A stretch of DNA of 64,000 nucleotides from NCBI RefSeq assembly GCF_014652515.1, contig NZ_BMYY01000006.1, positions 1 through 64,000 on the forward strand, read 5' to 3'. Below, in pieces: positions 59,394 through 64,000 of the stretch (positions are counted from its first letter, which is position 1; each line of letters opens with the position of its first letter). Under the pieces are notes generated by a model, which saw nothing but the letters and a program-made list of their open reading frames with translations, was not told the origin of the DNA and did not search any database. Origin of the DNA: Bacterioplanes sanyensis. GTDB taxonomy: Bacteria > Pseudomonadota > Gammaproteobacteria > Pseudomonadales > Oceanobacteraceae. A program made the position numbers and the translations under genes.

Positions 59394-59654
59394 GGCACCT
59401 CTGAATAATTTTGCACAGCTCTGCGTGAGTGCAGCAGGCGTTCAGAACAAGGCGGAGATGGCAGGAAATGGCCAGTCCTTTACCACATCGCCAACGACGT
59501 TATGCAAGCCTGCCTTCCGCGCCCTGCGGGCATGGCCAGAGAACTCCAGCTCTGTGTCGCCGATTTTTGCTTTAGCTGGCTAGAGCGGCAAACCGCCTTC
59601 GTGATCTGAAGCCCTTGGCGATCCAGAGCAGACACCGAATTATTCAGAGTTGCC
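59394..59654 (+). repeat. Inverted-repeat element, longest copy (copy A, 261 bp)
   Basis: Ends GGCACCTCTGAATAATT and AATTATTCAGAGTTGCC form 17-bp terminal inverted repeats with one mismatch. The interior (261 bp in all) has no open frame of significance and is related to copies B-E in this window. MITE-like by size, terminal repeats and lack of coding sequence. No clear target duplication at this copy. Confidence 0.82.
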
Positions 59655-59734
59655 TTAGATTATTGTAACCCGTGGTCTAGGCCGCTGGTTTTGTCAGTCA
59701 TGTTTATACCTGCATAACGGGCTAAAAGGTGAAA

Positions 59735-59760
59735 CCGATGGCCATAGAACGAGCCATCGG
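59735..59760 (-). terminator. Terminator of dbpA
   Basis: CCGATGGC / GCCATCGG hairpin 20-45 bp beyond the dbpA stop; on the minus strand a T-rich stretch (TTTC) follows. Confidence 0.65.
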
Positions 59761-59779
59761 CCTTTAATTTATAAAGCGC

Positions 59780-61156
59780 TCACGCCTTACGCACTTTAAT
59801 TCGTCGTCCTTTGATACGGTTTTCTTGTAACTGCTTTAACGCTGTTTTGGCATGTTCACGCTCAATGGCAACATAAGCGGTCCAATCGAGTACGTCGATT
59901 TTGCCGACTGCAGAGCCAGGCACACTGCCGTCTTTGGTGAGGGCGCCAAGAATATCGCCAGGGCGCAGTTTGTCTTTGCGGCCGGCGGCAAGGTTTAAGG
60001 TGACGTAAGGAGGGAGGTCAATGTCCAGTGCTGCGGTGCTCAGTTGTTCCAACACTTCGTCGTCCGGTGCATGGCCGGTGTGCTGGCGAATGCGATCGAG
60101 CAAGTGCTGTTCATTATTGCTGACAATATTAAATGCTTGGCCTTGTTTACCGGCGCGTCCGGTGCGGCCAATGCGGTGCACATACACTTCTGGATCGCGC
60201 GGCAGGTCGAAATTAATCACGGTATCTAGGTCGTCCACATCGAGGCCACGCGCGGCGACATCGGTGGCAACCAAAAAGTTCACGCTGTGGTGTTTAAAGC
60301 GGGTCAATAAACGGTCGCGGTCTTTTTGCTCCAAATCGCCGTGCAAAGCCACGGCGCTGGTGCGTAGCTCCTGTAAATACTGCGCCACTTCCATGGTGGT
60401 TTGACGGGTATTGCAAAAAATCACGGCCTGGCGCACCGGATGGTGGGCCAAAGTACGTTGCAGTGCTTCTAGACGTTGGTGCTTATCGCAGCGAATGTTG
60501 AGCTGACTAATGGTGGCCACGCTGTGCTGGCTGGTGATGCGCACTATGGTGGGCTGCTGCTGAAAATCGCGGCTTAACAGCTCGATGTTATCTGGGTAAG
60601 TGGCGGAGAACAGCAGGGTTTGGCGCTGCTCTGGTGTGTGGGCGGCAATAAAATGCATGTCCTCACTAAAGCCCATATCTAACATGCGATCGGCCTCGTC
60701 CAGCACTAGGGTTTTTAACTGCTCAATCGCCAAGGTGCCTTTGCGCAAATGGTCACACACCCGGCCAGGGGTACCGACAATAATATGAGCACCGTGCGAC
60801 AGTGAGCCGATTTGCGGCCCGATGGCTTGGCCGCCACACAAAAGCACCACTTTAATGTTGGCCATGTAGCGTGCCAGCTTACGGATTTCATCGGCTACTT
60901 GGGTGGCGAGCTCTCGGGTTGGGCATAGCACCAGACCCTGGGCACCAAAAAAGCGCGGATTCAATTGCGCCAAAATGCCCAAGGCGAAGGTGGCGGTTTT
61001 GCCACTGCCGGTTTTGGCCTGTGCTAATACATCTTGGCCGGCTAACACCGCTGGCAGCGCCTGTTGCTGTATGGCGGTCATGTGCTGGTAACCCAGTTGT
61101 TGCAGGTTGTCGAGTTGCTCAACGGGCAGCGGTAGAGTGGCGAAGGAATCCGACAT
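59780..61156 (-). CDS. dbpA: ATP-dependent RNA helicase DbpA
   Basis: DEAD-box helicase of large-subunit assembly, recruited to 23S rRNA hairpin 92. 458 residues from ATG 61156; the in-frame TTG at 61168 is less likely. Seen: Q motif region, Walker A AQAKTGSGKTATFAL, PTRELATQV, TPGRV, DEAD in LVLDEADRMLDMG, SAT in LLFSATY, ARGLDVDDLD and HRIGRTGRAGKQG. The C-terminal DbpA RNA-binding domain is present (YVTLNLAAGRKDKLRPGDILGALTKDGSVPGSAVGKIDVLDWTAYVAIERE), which separates it from other DEAD-box proteins. Single gene. Confidence 0.97.
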   Translation of the reverse strand: MSDSFATLPLPVEQLDNLQQLGYQHMTAIQQQALPAVLAGQDVLAQAKTGSGKTATFALGILAQLNPRFFGAQGLVLCPTRELATQVADEIRKLARYMANIKVVLLCGGQAIGPQIGSLSHGAHIIVGTPGRVCDHLRKGTLAIEQLKTLVLDEADRMLDMGFSEDMHFIAAHTPEQRQTLLFSATYPDNIELLSRDFQQQPTIVRITSQHSVATISQLNIRCDKHQRLEALQRTLAHHPVRQAVIFCNTRQTTMEVAQYLQELRTSAVALHGDLEQKDRDRLLTRFKHHSVNFLVATDVAARGLDVDDLDTVINFDLPRDPEVYVHRIGRTGRAGKQGQAFNIVSNNEQHLLDRIRQHTGHAPDDEVLEQLSTAALDIDLPPYVTLNLAAGRKDKLRPGDILGALTKDGSVPGSAVGKIDVLDWTAYVAIEREHAKTALKQLQENRIKGRRIKVRKA

Positions 61157-61295
61157 GGGGTGGCTCAAATCAAGAAAAGAAGCGCCATTATACGCGCATC
61201 GGTCAAGGGGGCTAACGGGGAGTGATGCCTACACTTTGGTGTGTAGGCATCCAAGGCCATCAGGCGCTGTTCGCAGGCAATGTCGAGCCAGGACA

Positions 61296-62834
61296 TTAGG
61301 CCGGCGAGGAGTCTGCGCTAAAGCCTTCATGGCGCTGAGGTTGGCGTTCGCTGTTGGCTTGCATACGAGCCAGCAAGGCCGCGGCAAATGCCAGCATGGC
61401 GGCCATGGCCAAAAGGCCTATGTGCACTCCTACCGTCAGCAGCGGCGCATGCCACAGCCAGCGGCCATTGATGATGCCATCGCCCAGCAAGGTCAACAGC
61501 AGCAATGCACTGGCACCATTGAGGTGTAGGCTGAGTTGGCGGCGCAGTGTTAGCGGACTAAAAGCCAATGCCAGCGCCAGCACCCATACCAACCAGAAGG
61601 TGCCTTCTTCTAACGCGGCTTGCTGTGCCATGCCTTGCAGCCAGGTACTGGCACATATTAGTGCTGCACAGGCGCTGACCAGACCGGCACATATACCTAG
61701 AGTGAAGCGTGCCAGTGGGTGAGGTTTGGCGCGCGCAGCTTTATGAGGGGCGTCGAGTTTGGCCAGCCAAATCATATTGCCCGTCACTATCATCAAGCTT
61801 AAGGCTAGAGTCGACAGGGCATAAAAGGCTTTCAGCATAATGTCGCCAAACATCACAAAATGCAGCGGTGTCACGGCGGCAAAAATGCGCTGGAAAGGGC
61901 CGCGCTCAGCAGCATCAGACTGATGCACCAGTTCGCCGTTGGTGAGTTGCAGGGTGACGTTTTGCAAGTTGCTGAGCTTTTCGACATGGTTGCCAGAGAA
62001 CTTCACCAAGCCATTAGCATCGCCATCGGCAGTGACATGAATAAAGTGCACATCCAGTTCCGGCTGAATGCTTAGCGCCTGCTGTTGCAGTGCATCTAGG
62101 CTTAGGCGGGAAGCAGCAGTGCCACTGACTTCGGCTTGTGGCCCCACCACGGCGGCCACGGCTTTATCGACATCGCCGTCGAACTTGGCCACGGCTAATA
62201 GCGGCGATACCAAGCCTAATAACCCTAAAATCGTGCCACTAAAGGCCAAAATAAATGCGAAGGGCAAGGTCCATAAGCCGAGCAGTTTGTGGTGGTCGGT
62301 GAGCAGTAAGCGCCAGCTGCGTTTGGGGCGCAACATAACAAACTCTTTGCGCCATTTAACGTGAATTAAAATACCGGCGATGATGGACAACAGCATGGCC
62401 ATGCCGGCCAAGCCGACCACATAGCGCCCCACTGGGCTGGGTAGATGCAAGTCTGTGTGTAGGTGCTCTAGAACGTGGGCCATGTCTGAGTGGCCAATCT
62501 CCAGCGGCTGCTGGGTGCTGGCGTCGTAATAGCGAATATCAGGTTCTTGGCCTTCTTCAAAGTGCACCAGCTGCACAAAACCACGCTCTAGTTCCGGCAC
62601 AATAAAATAATCGGCATAGTCAAAGCCGTTGGCTTTGGCATCAGCCACCACGCTGTCGAGTTGGGTGCTATCCACACTGTGAAGCTGGCTAAGAGTGGGC
62701 GATTGCCACACTTCTAACTCGTGGGCAAACATCGCTGGCAGGCCAGAAAACGTGACGACAAACAATAAAATGCCGCACCAGATGCCAATCCAGCTATGAG
62801 TGTTGTACAGGGTTTTATGGGTTGCTTGCTGCAT
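61296..62834 (-). CDS. PepSY-associated membrane protein of the siderophore-iron type
   Basis: 512 residues with four or five membrane segments. Seen: LYNTHSWIGIWCGILLFVVTFSGLPAMFAHELEVWQ at the N-terminus, PSPVGRYVVGLAGMAMLLSIIAGILIHVKW, LTDHHKLLGLWTLPFAFILAFSGTILGLLGL, and PLHFVMFGDIMLKAFYALSTLALSLMIVTGNMIW, with conserved His in HT-WIG, HKWRKE and HHK-positions. This matches PepSY_TM proteins found with TonB-dependent siderophore receptors, where some act as ferric-siderophore reductases. Third gene of a DUF3325-DUF3649-PepSY operon; gap to DUF3649 is 2 bp. Confidence 0.88.
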   Translation of the reverse strand: MQQATHKTLYNTHSWIGIWCGILLFVVTFSGLPAMFAHELEVWQSPTLSQLHSVDSTQLDSVVADAKANGFDYADYFIVPELERGFVQLVHFEEGQEPDIRYYDASTQQPLEIGHSDMAHVLEHLHTDLHLPSPVGRYVVGLAGMAMLLSIIAGILIHVKWRKEFVMLRPKRSWRLLLTDHHKLLGLWTLPFAFILAFSGTILGLLGLVSPLLAVAKFDGDVDKAVAAVVGPQAEVSGTAASRLSLDALQQQALSIQPELDVHFIHVTADGDANGLVKFSGNHVEKLSNLQNVTLQLTNGELVHQSDAAERGPFQRIFAAVTPLHFVMFGDIMLKAFYALSTLALSLMIVTGNMIWLAKLDAPHKAARAKPHPLARFTLGICAGLVSACAALICASTWLQGMAQQAALEEGTFWLVWVLALALAFSPLTLRRQLSLHLNGASALLLLTLLGDGIINGRWLWHAPLLTVGVHIGLLAMAAMLAFAAALLARMQANSERQPQRHEGFSADSSPA

Positions 62835-62836
62835 TT

Positions 62837-63142
62837 TCAGCCTCCAACAAAATGCACGGCGTTAATGAGAGTCAGCGAAGCCATAAGCAGTAACATGCGC
62901 CGCCAAGCTTGTAGACCGCCCTTTGCCAACAAGGCCCAATAGAAAAAGCCAGCCCAAAACACAAAAAAGAACACGCCGCCGGCAAAAATTTGCTCGACCG
63001 CATCGCCAAACGGCCACCACAGGGTGATGCACAAGGTCAGCAAAACGGTGGCGATCAGTGCCCCCAGTAGCGCTGCCAAGACCCGGCTGAGGGTGGAATT
63101 TAAGCGTGGCCAGTTGCCTTGGCCGTCAGACCAAACCGACAT
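62837..63142 (-). CDS. DUF3649-like small membrane protein
   Basis: 101 residues from ATG 63142 (MSVWSDGQGNWPRLNSTLSRV). Three hydrophobic segments (VLAALLGALIATVLLTLCITLWWPF, AVEQIFAGGVFFFVFWAGFFYWALLA and MLLLMASLTLINAVHFVGG). Middle gene of the operon; its start overlaps the DUF3325 stop by 17 bp and its stop lies 2 bp before the PepSY start. By order and hydropathy it is the DUF3649 partner usual in siderophore-iron loci. Confidence 0.75.
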   Translation of the reverse strand: MSVWSDGQGNWPRLNSTLSRVLAALLGALIATVLLTLCITLWWPFGDAVEQIFAGGVFFFVFWAGFFYWALLAKGGLQAWRRMLLLMASLTLINAVHFVGG

Positions 63143-63401
63143 AGGCGCCCCCTGCAGCACTGATTAACGTGATGGCGATGACACTGCGCGGCCACCAGAT
63201 GCGCAGCTGTACAAATATGGCGGCGCATGCCACCAAGCTGAACAGCCAATAAAAGCTGCCTTGCTCCCAGCCAAAGGGGTGACCCATCCAGGCCAGGCTA
63301 AACAGCAGAAAAATCAAACCAGCCAGTTTGCGCGAACGCGCAATGCGCTGACTGCGATGCTCACTGACGCCGTACATCAAATGCAAAGCTGGCCAGATCA
63401 T
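63126..63401 (-). CDS. DUF3325-like small membrane protein
   Basis: 91 residues from ATG 63401, chosen because GGGAG is well placed before it; ATG 63419 is an alternative. MIWPALHLMYGVSEHRSQRIARSRKLAGLIFLLFSL, then hydrophobic segments to the end (VACAAIFVQL...ITLISAAGGAYVGLV). First gene of the DUF3325-DUF3649-PepSY operon. A TonB receptor normally precedes such operons, but the 600 bp upstream hold none. Confidence 0.75.
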   Translation of the reverse strand: MIWPALHLMYGVSEHRSQRIARSRKLAGLIFLLFSLAWMGHPFGWEQGSFYWLFSLVACAAIFVQLRIWWPRSVIAITLISAAGGAYVGLV

Positions 63402-64000
63402 AAAGACTCCCAAGGGCATAGTGCGCTACCTGTCCAATGGTTGTGGAAATATGTGCCTTGAGAGTGCACCGAGCTAAAGTGGGCGTGTAACACTCCTTGT
63501 TCTGAGTAGGTGTTTTGGAGACACCCTAAAAGCTGTGCAGTCATTAAGGCTCATACGCCAACCTCGAGGTCGGCACAAAGTGCAAGGATGGTAAAGAAAA
63601 AGAGTTTTAATGCAAACGATTTGTATCTGTATTTTCTTTGTTTTAGCGCTCCAGTGGCATGGCATGGTTTGCCAAACCCTCGTCCAGGCGGCGTACCATA
63701 ATGGCCTGTTGCGGTGTAACGCGAGCCCTTGACTACAGACGCAGCATGGCAGACTGGCTGAGTGAGGATGGCGTTGCCCGGCTTCTGCTATGGCGGCGCT
63801 GCGAGCTGGGTGAAAGGGCACAAACTGCGCTGGATGTCTGCGCTCAGCCTGACGCAACATCGTTACATGCGGAAATAACGCCAACTGCTCCTGGTCCGGC
63901 AGGGGGCAACACAAGAACCCATTGATAGGTACGGCAGAGCGGTTGGCGAGCTATCGCTTGGCACACCAGCACTCAATTTCATCTGTGTCTTGTTCAAACT
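63402..64000. other. Window-end stretch without a supported gene
   Basis: Several short frames exist on both strands, none with recognisable domains or good ribosome-binding sites. It should contain the promoter of the DUF3325 operon and may hold decayed sequence. No clear Fur site was found. Confidence 0.4.

Noticed and set aside
63474-63914. 146-residue minus-strand open frame near the window end
   Set aside because: No recognisable domain, low-complexity look, and competing frames on the other strand; not called as a gene.

Overview
The window looks like the chromosome of a marine, polarly flagellated gammaproteobacterium of the Oceanospirillales type. The signs are a PomAB-type sodium stator, the order rpsF-rpsR-(membrane protein)-rplI-dnaB, xseB-ispA-dxs, epd-pgk with a class II fba, QmcA/NfeD and DbpA. 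No rRNA, tRNA, CRISPR array, prophage or intact insertion sequence was found. Genus assignment is inference only.

Layout. 0-3.3 kb: two tandem terminators, then a minus-strand block of rsmE, a PilZ protein and the stator genes pomB and pomA. 3.5-8.7 kb: xseB-ispA-dxs (isoprenoid precursors), a response regulator with a degenerate HD-GYP domain, and ribA converging on it with overlapping 3' ends. 8.8-13 kb: a zinc metallopeptidase, then a TonB-dependent receptor plus DUF4374-type lipoprotein pair under a good candidate Fur box. 13.3-18.3 kb: the ribosomal protein/dnaB block and two GNAT proteins. 18.4-21.5 kb: a CPXCG protein, a secreted metallo-beta-lactamase-fold hydrolase and a TonB-dependent copper receptor. 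21.7-24 kb: epd-pgk. 24-33.7 kb: an accessory stretch separating pgk from fba. It holds GNAT, deaminase, VOC, LysE, cupin and RDD proteins, a type III PLP decarboxylase, a delta-class carbonic anhydrase, and an amidoligase / glutamine-amidotransferase / YqaA cluster. It also holds three copies of a small inverted-repeat element. 33.9-36.4 kb: fba, a palindrome-rich gap and an AT-rich orphan periplasmic binding protein. 36.6-40.6 kb: a bacteriohemerythrin behind a perfect FNR/Anr-type site, then a tightly overlapping three-gene operon (secreted zinc phospholipase C-like protein, parvulin-like PPIase, membrane-anchored helical protein). 40.7-44.7 kb: a DUF4336 protein, sstT, sufE and dapC. 45-50 kb: small enzymes (alpha/beta hydrolase, four GNATs, gmhA, methyltransferase, nucleotidyltransferase-fold protein). 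50.3-53.3 kb: a 999-residue secreted M19-like amidohydrolase with two ricin-B lectin domains. 53.3-59.4 kb: alpha/beta hydrolase, qmcA-nfeD, a RluA-family pseudouridine synthase, two unrecognised envelope genes and an S24 repressor. 59.4-63.4 kb: the longest copy of the repeat element, dbpA, and a DUF3325-DUF3649-PepSY membrane operon typical of siderophore-iron loci.

Most notable: (1) the phospholipase C-like / PPIase / anchored-helical-protein operon, which reads like a secreted enzyme with its own folding machinery; (2) a non-coding element family with about 17-bp terminal inverted repeats, one 261-bp copy, two different 159-bp internal-deletion copies and single-end remnants; (3) the Fur-boxed TonB receptor/DUF4374 lipoprotein pair, resembling the Bacteroides Xus xenosiderophore arrangement; (4) the amidoligase-amidotransferase cluster; (5) the FNR-boxed bacteriohemerythrin; (6) the degenerate HD-GYP regulator. 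All functional statements rest on reading motifs and gene order by eye; no database search was run.
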